64,000 bases of DNA from Gordonia polyisoprenivorans NBRC 16320 = JCM 10675. Lineage in GTDB: Bacteria > Actinomycetota > Actinomycetes > Mycobacteriales > Mycobacteriaceae. Position 1 is the stretch's first letter, and each line of letters starts with the position of its first letter. The notes under the pieces were generated by a model. It saw only the letters and a program-made list of their open reading frames with translations. It was not told the DNA's origin and did no database searches. Made by a program: the position numbers and the translations under genes. The stretch spans positions 82,777-146,776 of the forward strand of contig NZ_BAEI01000006.1 in NCBI RefSeq assembly GCF_000241325.1, read 5' to 3'. Below, piece by piece: positions 36,242 through 44,322 of the stretch.

Positions 36242-38211
36242 CGTCGGGCGCGGACGGCGCCCGGTCGGGCGGGGGCGCGGGCACCCCGGTGGCCCGCATC
36301 GCCGATTCTCCGGTCACGCCCGTGACCCGATCGGAACCGGCTGTCGGAGCGGTGCCACCGGAGGGGGAGCGGGGCACGCCAGTCACCGATGTCGGTGGTG
36401 CGCAACCGGCGCCGACGCCCACGCACGTGGGCAGCGATGAACCGGCACCCGGCCCCAGTGACCCACGGGCCGCGAACACGCCGACCGCTGATGAGTCGGG
36501 TGGCCCGAGTGGCACGACCGCCGAACCGGACGACCGGGCCGGATCGGCCGGCACACCACCGCCCGCGACACCCGCGCCCGACGCGCCGCCGGGTCGTGCC
36601 CATTCGACGGAGACGGCCGCAGACTCGGAGAGGTCCGGCGGTACGAGCCGGGACACCGCTCAGGTATCGAAGGAGCCTGCCCGCCAACCGGAATCGGGAA
36701 AGAAGGCGCCGGAGCCGCGGACGCAGGAGCCGCGGCCGTCGGGGGTGTCCGAGGAGCTCGGACGGCCACAGGCGTCGGACGTCGGCGGAGGGCGGCCGTC
36801 GCATTCTGCGGGTGAGCCGGTAGCCACGGCGAAGGGCGACGGCGGCAACCCGCAGGCGGGCTCCGACGTCACAGACCGGGGGCTCGTGGGAGGTGGCGTG
36901 GCGCCCGATGGCCACACCGCGGCCCACGACTCCTACGAACCGGAGTCGGGCGCGGAGACGTGTGCCGCCGACGTGCTCGACTACCTGTCGGAGACGACCG
37001 GGCATGAGTTCGTGCTGCCCAACGAACCCACCGCGGAGGGGATCGCAGCGCGCGATCTGTTCGAGGCGATCGGCTCGGAGGCTCTGCCGGACTCGTACGC
37101 GGGTATCCACGACACTCTGCTCGACCTCGGTGACGGTGCGCAGGCGCTCATCGCGTCACGGTGGGCCGGCGATGCGGAGGGGCTGGGCGGACACGCATAC
37201 GTTGCGGTCAACGATGGCGGGGCCGTCCACCTCGTCGACCCGGTGACCGGGGCGCGGTCGGGGTGGCCACCGCATTGGGGTGAAGAGAATGTCGGCATCG
37301 TCGTGGCGGGCTACTTCCACCCGGATGGCACTGCGGTTCACCCGTTGTTCGGGGAGGCAGGCCTGCATGCCGCGCTCGAGGTCGGTGAGGTCGGTGCCGG
37401 CCCGCGGTCACGGTGGATCGACCCGGGGCGTGGCGAGCCGGTCAGCGTGGTCGAGCGGCGCGATCTCGGCGTTGGCGTTGATGGGACGCCGGTGCGCGAG
37501 AGGATATTCGATGAGTGGACCGCTCGTATCGAACCCAAACTGGATCCGGACGGGTTGGGAACGGAGCATGCCGATTACCGGGAGGTGGCCCGTCACGAGC
37601 GTGAACTGGAGTATCCGGTGGGTGCGCATCCGGTGTATCCGGAGAATCGGGTGATTGAGACGGTGACGGGTGTGGGTGGCAATGAGCTGACGTTGACCAC
37701 TGCGTTCGGGGAGAACGGTTTGGAGGTGCCGGTGGGTGGCAAGGTGGTGATTGGTGAGGTGTTTGATCGGGTGGATCGGCCGGGTGCGGAGGTGGCGGCG
37801 CAGAGGGAGGCTGCGTGGGGGCAGGGTGTGCAGGAGGTGTTCGACACCGATCAGGGTGGCCATGTGTTCGGTTTCCGGTTTGTTTTGGCGCAAGGGTTGC
37901 GCAACATGTTCGCTCAGGATGGGCATTTCAATATGACGCCGTATCGGGTGATGGAGAATGAATGGGCTGATTTCGCCCGGTATGGGGCGCGGGTGGAGGT
38001 AAAGATCGGGTTGGATGCGCCGGTGGTGGGGGAGAGGCCGGACGCAGTTGCCGTTGATGGGGTGGCTTACTCGGCGAGGTCGAATGTTCTGTTGGAAGAG
38101 GTGGATCTTGGCCATCAATTTGATAATGATTCGTCGCAGCGGTACAAGCGGCGTTATTACAAGAAGCAGATCCTTGCACTTGTTGCGGAAGCGGAAGCGG
38201 GTGAGCGTTGA
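36043..38211 (+). CDS. polymorphic toxin, C-terminal part: linker, papain-like domain, nuclease-like tip
   Basis: Continuation of the toxin after the frameshift, 722 residues. A Pro/Ala/Ser/Thr-rich linker spans about residues 1-295. A papain-like module follows with Cys in AETCAADVLDYL (codon 36961), His in GGHAYVAVN and Asp in VHLVDPVTG, matching the Tox-PL glutaminase type. The last 200 residues resemble the Endonuclea_NS_2 non-specific nuclease fold: QGGHVFGFRF, then HFNMTPYRVMENEW and RPDAVAVDGVAYS. The extreme tail after RVEV is the variable tip. The stop TGA overlaps ATG 38211 of the first immunity gene. Codon use shifts to GTG/GGT/TTG-rich from about 37600. Confidence 0.75.
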   Translation: MESAPHPLSDAGAGDRGATSGASAAGPAVASTASSASGSGTATAGDARSAGVASRTDASPRPSASLTSGADGARSGGGAGTPVARIADSPVTPVTRSEPAVGAVPPEGERGTPVTDVGGAQPAPTPTHVGSDEPAPGPSDPRAANTPTADESGGPSGTTAEPDDRAGSAGTPPPATPAPDAPPGRAHSTETAADSERSGGTSRDTAQVSKEPARQPESGKKAPEPRTQEPRPSGVSEELGRPQASDVGGGRPSHSAGEPVATAKGDGGNPQAGSDVTDRGLVGGGVAPDGHTAAHDSYEPESGAETCAADVLDYLSETTGHEFVLPNEPTAEGIAARDLFEAIGSEALPDSYAGIHDTLLDLGDGAQALIASRWAGDAEGLGGHAYVAVNDGGAVHLVDPVTGARSGWPPHWGEENVGIVVAGYFHPDGTAVHPLFGEAGLHAALEVGEVGAGPRSRWIDPGRGEPVSVVERRDLGVGVDGTPVRERIFDEWTARIEPKLDPDGLGTEHADYREVARHERELEYPVGAHPVYPENRVIETVTGVGGNELTLTTAFGENGLEVPVGGKVVIGEVFDRVDRPGAEVAAQREAAWGQGVQEVFDTDQGGHVFGFRFVLAQGLRNMFAQDGHFNMTPYRVMENEWADFARYGARVEVKIGLDAPVVGERPDAVAVDGVAYSARSNVLLEEVDLGHQFDNDSSQRYKRRYYKKQILALVAEAEAGER
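37691..38000 (+). repeat. 310-bp direct repeat A (toxin copy)
   Basis: This segment, encoding LTTAFGENG to ARVEV, recurs at 43805-44114 without insertions or deletions and with five substitutions by eye. It ends where the toxin tail becomes variable. Confidence 0.9.
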
Positions 38212-38915
38212 TGTCTGAACCGGAGGATAGTTTGCGGCGGTTGGGTTCTCAGCTGGCGGATATTGTGGTCCATTCGACAGGGGACCTGGCGGAGGGGCCG
38301 TGGGACAGGTATATGTCCATTGCCCATTTCGAGCCGGGGCACAGCGTAAGCACGAGGGCAGCGTGGGCGGGTGGTGAGCGAATCAGGCGACGGCCGGTAG
38401 GGATTTCGATGCCAGATTTGCAGCGCTATAACCGCGCTGTGCGGGATTTTCGCCGCGAGTTTCCGGTGCCTTTGTGGTTGTTTGATGCGTTGGTGGTGGT
38501 GGTGGATCGGGAGCCGGTACGGGGTGTGGTGCATGTGTTGTGTGGTGATGTGGCTGCGGATTTTGAGGCGTCGATGGCGACGGCGGGCGAGGTGAAGGCG
38601 CGGGCGATTGACATGTTCGGGGATTTGGTCGAGCCGTCGGTGGTGTGTGGTCGGCCGATTGTGGTTGCTGATGGTGCGTCGGCGGTGGATCGGGTGGCGG
38701 CGTTTGTGGCGGTGAGTCCGGTGTTGGGGTTTGTGGTGGAGGATGCGGTGGTGTCTCGGGTGGATGGTGGGTGGCGGGTGTTTGTGCGCGATAGGCCGGG
38801 TGAGGTCCGTATTGATCGGACATATTTCTTGGTTGCTGATGACGGTGGGGTGTTTCCGGTGTCGTCGGGTGAGCCGCCGGCGGATGCGGTGGCCAGGTTA
38901 TTGGGCCGGCGGTAG
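38211..38915 (+). CDS. putative immunity protein 1
   Basis: Protein of 234 residues, no signal peptide or membrane helix, so cytoplasmic. Its ATG overlaps the toxin stop (TGATG), the usual coupling of toxin and immunity. Residues 1-83 are the variable part, with the shared GPWDRYMSIAHF motif near 29-40. From FPVPLWLFDA (84) onward it is almost identical in all seven paralogues, through VEDAVVSRVDGGWRVFVRDRPGEVR to the end. No known immunity family was recognised with confidence. It should neutralise the toxin tip just upstream. Confidence 0.75.
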   Translation: MSEPEDSLRRLGSQLADIVVHSTGDLAEGPWDRYMSIAHFEPGHSVSTRAAWAGGERIRRRPVGISMPDLQRYNRAVRDFRREFPVPLWLFDALVVVVDREPVRGVVHVLCGDVAADFEASMATAGEVKARAIDMFGDLVEPSVVCGRPIVVADGASAVDRVAAFVAVSPVLGFVVEDAVVSRVDGGWRVFVRDRPGEVRIDRTYFLVADDGGVFPVSSGEPPADAVARLLGRR

Positions 38916-38955
38916 CTCGTCTCGTTGGGAGGAATGTGTCCCGGTGTGTTCTCGA

Positions 38956-39138
38956 ATGCGGTGCAGTATGTTCGCGCTGGACGCGCATTGCGCTATGGGG
39001 CAATATCGGGTGTTGGAGAATGAGTGGTCTGGTTTCGCCCGGTATTCGGCATCAACCCGTCGCAGCGGTACGGAGCGGCGTTATTCCACGATGTAGATCC
39101 TTGCACTTGTTGCACAAGCAGAATCGGGTGAGCGTTGA
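38956..39138 (+). pseudogene. toxin tip remnant 1
   Basis: Encodes SMFALDAHCAMGQYRVLENE, matching the nuclease tip, then jumps to SQRY...ILALVAQAESGER, the tip end. The middle variable part is deleted, one base is inserted, and a TAG interrupts the end. The catalytic GGHVFGF part is absent. Its terminal TGA overlaps the next immunity ATG. Confidence 0.75.
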
Positions 39139-39842
39139 TGTCTGAACCGGAGGATGGTTTGCGGCGGTTGGGTTCTCAGCTGGCGGATATTGTGGTCCAT
39201 TCGACGGGGGAGCTGGCGGAGGGGCCGTGGGACAGGTATATGTCGATTGACCATTTCGAGCCGGGCCACACAGTAGGCACCGAGACTGCGTGGGCGGGCG
39301 GTGAGCGAATCAGGCGACGGCCAGTAGGGATTTCGATGCCAGATTTAGAGAATTTCAATACGGTTGTAGAGGATTTTCGCCGCGAGTTTCCGGTGCCTTT
39401 CTGGTTGTTTGATGCGATGGTGGTGGTGGTGGATCGGGAGCCGGTACGGGGTGTGGTGCATGTGGTGTGTGGTGATGTAGCCGCGGATTTTGAGGCGTCG
39501 ATGGCGACAGCGCGTGAGGTGAAGGCACGGGCGATTGACATGTTCGGGGACTTGTCGGAGCCGTCAATGGTGTGTGGTCGGCCGATTCTGTTGGCTGATG
39601 GCGCGTCGGCGGTGGACCGGGTCGCGGCGTTTGTGGCGGTGAATCCGGTGTTGGGGTTTGTGGTGGAGGATGCGGTGGTGTCTCGGGTGGATGGTGGGTG
39701 GCGGGTGTTTGTGCGCGATAGGCCGGGTGAGGTCCGTATTGATCGGACATATTTCTTGGTTGCTGATGACGGTGGGGTGTTTCCGGTGTCGTCGGGTGAG
39801 CCGCCGGCGGATGCGGTGGCCAGGTTATTGGGCCGGCGGTAA
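39138..39842 (+). CDS. putative immunity protein 2
   Basis: Second tandem paralogue, 234 residues. It differs from copy 1 by scattered changes: EDGLRRLG, GTETAWAGG, DLENFNTVVEDF, HVVCGDV and SMVCGRPILL. The C-terminal half is otherwise the same. It begins 927 bases after copy 1. It probably protects against tips no longer present here. Confidence 0.72.
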   Translation: MSEPEDGLRRLGSQLADIVVHSTGELAEGPWDRYMSIDHFEPGHTVGTETAWAGGERIRRRPVGISMPDLENFNTVVEDFRREFPVPFWLFDAMVVVVDREPVRGVVHVVCGDVAADFEASMATAREVKARAIDMFGDLSEPSMVCGRPILLADGASAVDRVAAFVAVNPVLGFVVEDAVVSRVDGGWRVFVRDRPGEVRIDRTYFLVADDGGVFPVSSGEPPADAVARLLGRR

Positions 39843-39882
39843 CTCGGCTCGTTGGGAGGAATGTGTCCCGGTGTGTTCTCGA

Positions 39883-40063
39883 ATGCGGTGCAGTATGTTC
39901 GCGCAGGACGCGCATTGCGCTATGGGGCAATATCGGGTGTTGGAGAATGAGTGGTCTGGTTTCCCCGGTATTCGGCATCAACCCGTCGCAGCGGTACAAG
40001 CGGCGTTACTACAAGAAGCGGATCGTGGCATTTGTTGCGGAAGCGGAAGCGGGTGAGCGTTGA
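39883..40063 (+). pseudogene. toxin tip remnant 2
   Basis: Same internal deletion as remnant 1. The tip end (SQRYKRRYYKKRIVAFVAEAEAGER read in part) stays open to the TGA overlapping the third immunity gene. Confidence 0.75.
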
Positions 40064-40767
40064 TGTCTGAACCAGAGGATAGTTTGCGGCGGTTGGGTTC
40101 TCAACTGGCTGATATTGTGGTCCATTCGACGGGAAGCCTGGCGGAGGGGCCGTGGGACAGGTATATGTCCATTGACCATTTCGAGCCGGGCCACACCGTA
40201 GGCACCGAGACTGCGTGGGCGGGCGGTGAGCGAATCAGGCGACGGCCAGTAGGGATTTCGATGCCAGATTTAGAGAATTTCAGTACGGTTGTAGAGGATT
40301 TTCGCCGTGAGTTTCCGGTGCCTTTCTGGTTGTTTGATGCGATGGTGGTGGTGGTGGATCGGGAGCCGGTGCGTGGTGTGGTGCATGTGGTGTGTGGTGA
40401 TGTAGCCGCGGATTTTGAGGCGTCGATGGCGACAGCGCGTGAGGTGAAGGCACGGGCGATTGACATGTTCGGGGACTTGTCGGAGCCGTCGGTGGTGTGT
40501 GGTCGGCCGATTCTGGTGGCTGATGGCGCGTCGGCGGTGGACCGGGTCGCGGCGTTTGTGGCGGTGAATCCGGTGTCGGGGTTTGTGGTGGAGGATGCGG
40601 TGGTGTCTCGGGTGGATGGTGGGTGGCGGGTGTTTGTGCGGGATCGTCCGGGTGAGGTTCGTATTGATCGGACGTATTTTTTGGTTGGTGATGATGGTGG
40701 GGTGTTTCCGGTGTCGTCGGGTGAGCCGCCGGCGGATGCGGTGGCCAGGCTGTTGGGCCGGCGGTAG
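40063..40767 (+). CDS. putative immunity protein 3
   Basis: Third tandem paralogue, 234 residues. It is nearly identical to copy 2, with GSLAEG for GELAEG, FSTVVEDF, SVVCGRPILV and NPVSGF. Period from copy 2 is 925 bases. The late part of the gene uses the gtgcgggatcgtccg form shared with copies 4-7, not that of copies 1-2, showing mixed ancestry. Confidence 0.72.
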   Translation: MSEPEDSLRRLGSQLADIVVHSTGSLAEGPWDRYMSIDHFEPGHTVGTETAWAGGERIRRRPVGISMPDLENFSTVVEDFRREFPVPFWLFDAMVVVVDREPVRGVVHVVCGDVAADFEASMATAREVKARAIDMFGDLSEPSVVCGRPILVADGASAVDRVAAFVAVNPVSGFVVEDAVVSRVDGGWRVFVRDRPGEVRIDRTYFLVGDDGGVFPVSSGEPPADAVARLLGRR

Positions 40768-40807
40768 CTAGGCTCGTTGGCAGGAATTTCTCCCGGTCTG
40801 TTCTCGA

Positions 40808-40989
40808 ATGCGGTGCAGTATGTTCGCGCAGGACGCGCATTGGACCGTGAGGCAGTATCGGGTGTTGGAGAATGAGTGGTCTAATTCCACCCGGTATTCG
40901 GCATCAACCCGTCGCAGCGGTACAAGCGGCGTTACTACAAGAAGCGGATCGTGGCATTTGTTGCGGAAGCGGAAGCGGGTGAGCGTTGA
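40808..40989 (+). pseudogene. toxin tip remnant 3
   Basis: Reads SMFAQDAHWTVRQYRVLENEWSNS in the first part, diverged from remnants 1 and 2, then joins the same tip end (QRYKRRYYKKR) in another frame. It ends at the ATG of immunity gene 4. Confidence 0.7.
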
Positions 40990-41693
40990 TGTCTGAACCA
41001 GAGGATAGTTTGCGGCGGTTGGGTTCTCAACTGGCTGATATTGTGGTCCATTCGACGGGAAGCCTGGCGGAGGGGCCGTGGGACCGGTATATGTCCATTG
41101 CCCATTTCGAGCCGGGGCACACCGTAGGCACGCAGGCAGCGTGGGCGGGCGGTGAGCGAATCAGGCGACGGTCAGTGCGTATTTCGATGCCAGATTTAGA
41201 AAATTTCAGTACGGCTGTGCGGGATTTTCGCCGTGAGTTTCCGGTGCCTTTGTGGTTGTTTGATGCGATGGTGGTGGTGGTGGATCGGGAGCCGGTGCGG
41301 GGTGTGGTGCATGTGTTATGTGGTGATGTAGCCGCGGATTTTGAGGCGTCGATGGCGACAGCAGGTGAGGTGAAAGCGCGGGCGATTGACATGTTCGGGG
41401 ACTTGTCGGAGCCGTCGGTGGTGTGTGGTCGGCCGATTCTGGTGGCTGATGGCGCGTCGGCGGTGGATCGGGTCGCGGCGTTTGTGGCGGTGAGTCCGGT
41501 GTTGGGGTTTGTGGTGGAGGATGCGGTGGTGTCTCGGGTGGATGGTGGGTGGCGGGTGTTTGTGCGGGATCGTCCGGGTGAGGTTCGTGTGGATCGGATG
41601 TATTTTTTGGTTGGTGATGATGGTGGGGTGTTTCCGGTGTCGTCGGGTGAGCCGCCGGCGGATGCGGTGGCCAGGCTGTTGGGCCGGCGGTAG
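40989..41693 (+). CDS. putative immunity protein 4
   Basis: Fourth paralogue, 234 residues. Distinguishing changes are GTQAAWAGG, RRSVRISMPDL, FSTAVRDF and, near the end, VRVDRMYFLVGDDGG, which matches copy 6 rather than copies 1-3. Period from copy 3 is 926 bases. Confidence 0.72.
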   Translation: MSEPEDSLRRLGSQLADIVVHSTGSLAEGPWDRYMSIAHFEPGHTVGTQAAWAGGERIRRRSVRISMPDLENFSTAVRDFRREFPVPLWLFDAMVVVVDREPVRGVVHVLCGDVAADFEASMATAGEVKARAIDMFGDLSEPSVVCGRPILVADGASAVDRVAAFVAVSPVLGFVVEDAVVSRVDGGWRVFVRDRPGEVRVDRMYFLVGDDGGVFPVSSGEPPADAVARLLGRR

Positions 41694-41733
41694 CTCGGCT
41701 CGTTGGCAGGAATTTCTCCCGGTGTGTTCTCGA

Positions 41734-41916
41734 ATGCGGTGCAGTATGTTCGCGCTGGACGCGCATTGCGCTATGGGGCAGTATCGGGTGTTGGAGAATG
41801 AGTGGTCTGGTTTCGCCCGGTATTCGGCATCAACCCGTCGCAGCGGTACGGAGCGGCGTTATTCCACGATGTAGATCCTTGCACTTGTTGCACAAGCAGA
41901 ATCGGGTGAGCGTTGA
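41734..41916 (+). pseudogene. toxin tip remnant 4
   Basis: Essentially a duplicate of remnant 1, with the same internal deletion, frameshift and TAG. This indicates that remnant and immunity gene were duplicated as one unit. Confidence 0.72.
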
Positions 41917-42620
41917 TGTCTGAACCAGAGGATAGTTTGCGGCGGTTGGGTTCTCAGCTGGCTGATATTGTGGTCCATTCGACGGGAAGCCTGGCGGAGG
42001 GGCCGTGGGACAGGTATATGTCCATTGACCATTTCGAGCCGGGGCACACCGTAAGCACGAGGGCAGCGTGGGCGGGCGGTGAGCGAATCAGGCGACGGTC
42101 AGTGCGTATTTCGATGCCAGATTTAGAAAATTTCAATACGGCTGTGCGGGATTTTCGCCGTGAGTTTCCGGTGCCTTTCTGGTTGTTTGATGCGATGGTG
42201 GTGGTGGTGGATCGGGAGCCGGTACGGGGTGTGGTGCATGTGTTATGTGGTGATGTAGCCGCGGATTTTGAGGCGTCGATGGCGACAGCGCGTGAGGTGA
42301 AGGCACGGGCGATTGACATGTTCGGGGACTTGTCGGAGCCGTCGGTGGTGTGTGGTCGGCCGATTCTGGTGGCTGATGGCGCGTCGGCGGTGGACCGGGT
42401 CGCGGCGTTTGTGGCGGCGAGTCCGGTGTTGGGGTTTGTGGTGGAGGATGCGGTGGTGTCTCGGGTGGATGGTGGGTGGCGGGTGTTTGTGCGGGATCGT
42501 CCGGGTGAGGTTCGTATTGATCGGACGTATTTTTTGGTTGGTGATGATGGTGGGGTGTTTCCGGTGTCGTCGGGTGAGCCGCCGGCGGATGCGGTGGCCA
42601 GGTTATTGGGCCGGCGGTAG
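41916..42620 (+). CDS. putative immunity protein 5
   Basis: Fifth paralogue, 234 residues. It combines STRAAWAGG of copy 1, RRSVRISMPDL of copy 4 and the TYFLVGDDGG end of copy 3, with a unique VAASPVLGF. This mosaic pattern suggests recombination or gene conversion between copies. Confidence 0.72.
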   Translation: MSEPEDSLRRLGSQLADIVVHSTGSLAEGPWDRYMSIDHFEPGHTVSTRAAWAGGERIRRRSVRISMPDLENFNTAVRDFRREFPVPFWLFDAMVVVVDREPVRGVVHVLCGDVAADFEASMATAREVKARAIDMFGDLSEPSVVCGRPILVADGASAVDRVAAFVAASPVLGFVVEDAVVSRVDGGWRVFVRDRPGEVRIDRTYFLVGDDGGVFPVSSGEPPADAVARLLGRR

Positions 42621-42691
42621 CTAGGCTCGTTGGCAGGAATTTCTCCCGGTGTGTTCTCGAATGCGATGCACCAACTTCCTTCCCCCAGGGT

Positions 42692-42978
42692 GTGAACGTC
42701 ACTATCGCTCCGATTCGGGTGATCGAGAACGAGTGATCGGTTCTCGCCCGGTATGGGGCGCAGGTGGAGGTGACGATCGACCTCGATGCGCCGATGATGG
42801 GGAGAGGCCGGAGGAGGTAACAGTCGCCGGTAGAGCCTATTCGGCCGCGTCCGGTCGGCCATTACTAGGTGTTAAGCTCGGTAATACCTTCGACAATAGA
42901 AGTCGGCAAACCTATATTTGTCGTTACTATAATAAACGCGAAATCTTGTCCAGGATCGAAAGGGCGGATGCGAAATGA
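42692..42978 (+). pseudogene. decayed toxin tip, type C
   Basis: Reads NVTIAPIRVIENE, then TGA in place of the Trp codon, then ARYGAQVEVTIDLDAP, a frameshift, and RPEEVTVAGRAYSA through a new tail ending RYYNKREILSRIERADAK. It is homologous to the toxin tip but has a distinct tail. The second half is AT-rich. Its stop overlaps the ATG of immunity gene 6 (ATGA). Confidence 0.72.
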
Positions 42979-43688
42979 CTGGAAGCGACTCGCTGACAAT
43001 GTTGCTCGAACGTCTTGGTGCTCAAATAGGTCAAATCGTCGTGGACAGTTCGGGTGAACTCTCTGATGGTCCTTGGGACAGGTTCGTCTGGGTCGGACAC
43101 TTCGATCCTGGCCATTCTCGTTGGACTGATATTGCCCTCTTTGAGGGACGGGTAATTGATGATCGGTTCGCGGATTTGTCGATGGTTGATACAAAGCGCG
43201 TGTTAAGGCTTGTTAAAGAGCTTCGCCATGATTACCCGGTTCCCTTCTGGTTGTTTGATGCGATGGTGGTGGTGGTGGATCGGGAGCCGGTGCGTGGTGT
43301 GGTGCATGTGTTGTGTGGTGATGTGGCTGCGGATTTTGAGGCGTCGATGGCGACGGCGGATGTGGTGCAGGATCGGGCGGTGGCGATGTTTGGGGATTTG
43401 GTGGAGCCGTCGGTGGTGTGTGGTCGGCCGATTGTGGTGGCTGATGGTGCGTCGGCGGTGGATCGGGTGGCGGCGTTTGTGGCGGTGAGTCCGGTGTTGG
43501 GGTTTGTGGTGGAGGATGCGGTGGTGTCTCGGGTGGATGGTGGGTGGCGGGTGTTTGTGCGGGATCGTCCGGGTGAGGTTCGGGTGGATCGGATGTATTT
43601 TTTGGTTGGTGATGATGGTGGGGTGTTTCCGGTGTCGTCGGGTGAGCCGCCGGCGGATGCGGTGGCCAGGTTGCTGGGTGGGCGGTAG
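42975..43688 (+). CDS. putative immunity protein 6 (divergent N-terminus)
   Basis: Protein of 237 residues. Residues 1-87 are only distantly like copies 1-5 (TMLLERLGAQIGQIVVDSSG; GPWDRFVWVGHFDPGH), while the rest from FPVP/YPVP-FWLFDAMVVVVDREP is nearly identical to them. It has a local change around TADVVQDRAVAMFGDLVEP. The first part is AT-richer than the second. It pairs with the type C tip. Confidence 0.72.
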   Translation: MTGSDSLTMLLERLGAQIGQIVVDSSGELSDGPWDRFVWVGHFDPGHSRWTDIALFEGRVIDDRFADLSMVDTKRVLRLVKELRHDYPVPFWLFDAMVVVVDREPVRGVVHVLCGDVAADFEASMATADVVQDRAVAMFGDLVEPSVVCGRPIVVADGASAVDRVAAFVAVSPVLGFVVEDAVVSRVDGGWRVFVRDRPGEVRVDRMYFLVGDDGGVFPVSSGEPPADAVARLLGGR

Positions 43689-43758
43689 CTGCTTGGGCTT
43701 GTTGATGTCGACTTATTGTTGGTCGGCTTGTGGGGGTTGGCGGAGATGGTGAAGGTGC

Positions 43759-44322
43759 TTGGTGAATTGTGGGCATGCGTGCTGTCCGGGGGAGGCGGAG
43801 AGCGCGTTGACCACTGCGTTCGGGGAGAACGGTTTGGAGGTGCCGGTGGGTGGCAAGGTGGTGATTGGTGAGGTGTTTGATCGGGTGGATCGGCCGGGTG
43901 CGGAGGTGGCGGCGCAGAGGTGGGCTGCGTGGGGGCAGGGTGTGCAGGAGGTGTTCGACACCGATCAGGGTGGGCATGTGTTCGGTTTCCGGTTTGTTTT
44001 GGCGCAGGGGTTGCGCAACATGTTCGCTCAGGATGGGCATTTCAATATGACGCCGTATCGGGTGATGGAGAATGAATGGGCTGATTTCGCCCGGTATGGG
44101 GCACGGGTGGAGGTGGAGATCGAATTACTCAGTCAAACTCTTGGCAATCGCCCCCACGCGGTCAAAGTTGAGGGAGTCGCATTTACGGCTAAGTCAAATA
44201 GAATACTAGAAAATGTTGATTTTCGGAGAAGTTTTAAGAATGATTCATCGCAGAACTATTCTCGCCGCTACTATCGGCGCGACATTCGGCAATTAGTCGC
44301 CGACTCTGAGGGAGACAAGTGA
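43759..44322 (+). CDS. silent toxin tip module, type B (orphan C-terminus)
   Basis: Open frame of 187 residues. From about residue 16 it repeats the toxin nuclease region (LTTAFGENGLEVPVGGKVV to ARVEV), including GGHVFGFRF and RVMENEW. It then diverges into a new tail (ELLSQTLGNRPHAVKVEGVAFTA...RYYRRDIRQLVADSEGDK). It lacks any WXG100, linker or papain-like part and has no good ribosome site, so it is probably not secreted or even expressed. It could replace the active tip by recombination through the 310-bp repeat. The TGA overlaps ATG 44322. Confidence 0.75.
   Translation: MVNCGHACCPGEAESALTTAFGENGLEVPVGGKVVIGEVFDRVDRPGAEVAAQRWAAWGQGVQEVFDTDQGGHVFGFRFVLAQGLRNMFAQDGHFNMTPYRVMENEWADFARYGARVEVEIELLSQTLGNRPHAVKVEGVAFTAKSNRILENVDFRRSFKNDSSQNYSRRYYRRDIRQLVADSEGDK
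43805..44114 (+). repeat. 310-bp direct repeat A (silent copy)
   Basis: Partner of 37691-38000 at constant offset 6114. Same orientation, so recombination between the two would delete the array between them, or convert the active tip. Confidence 0.9.
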
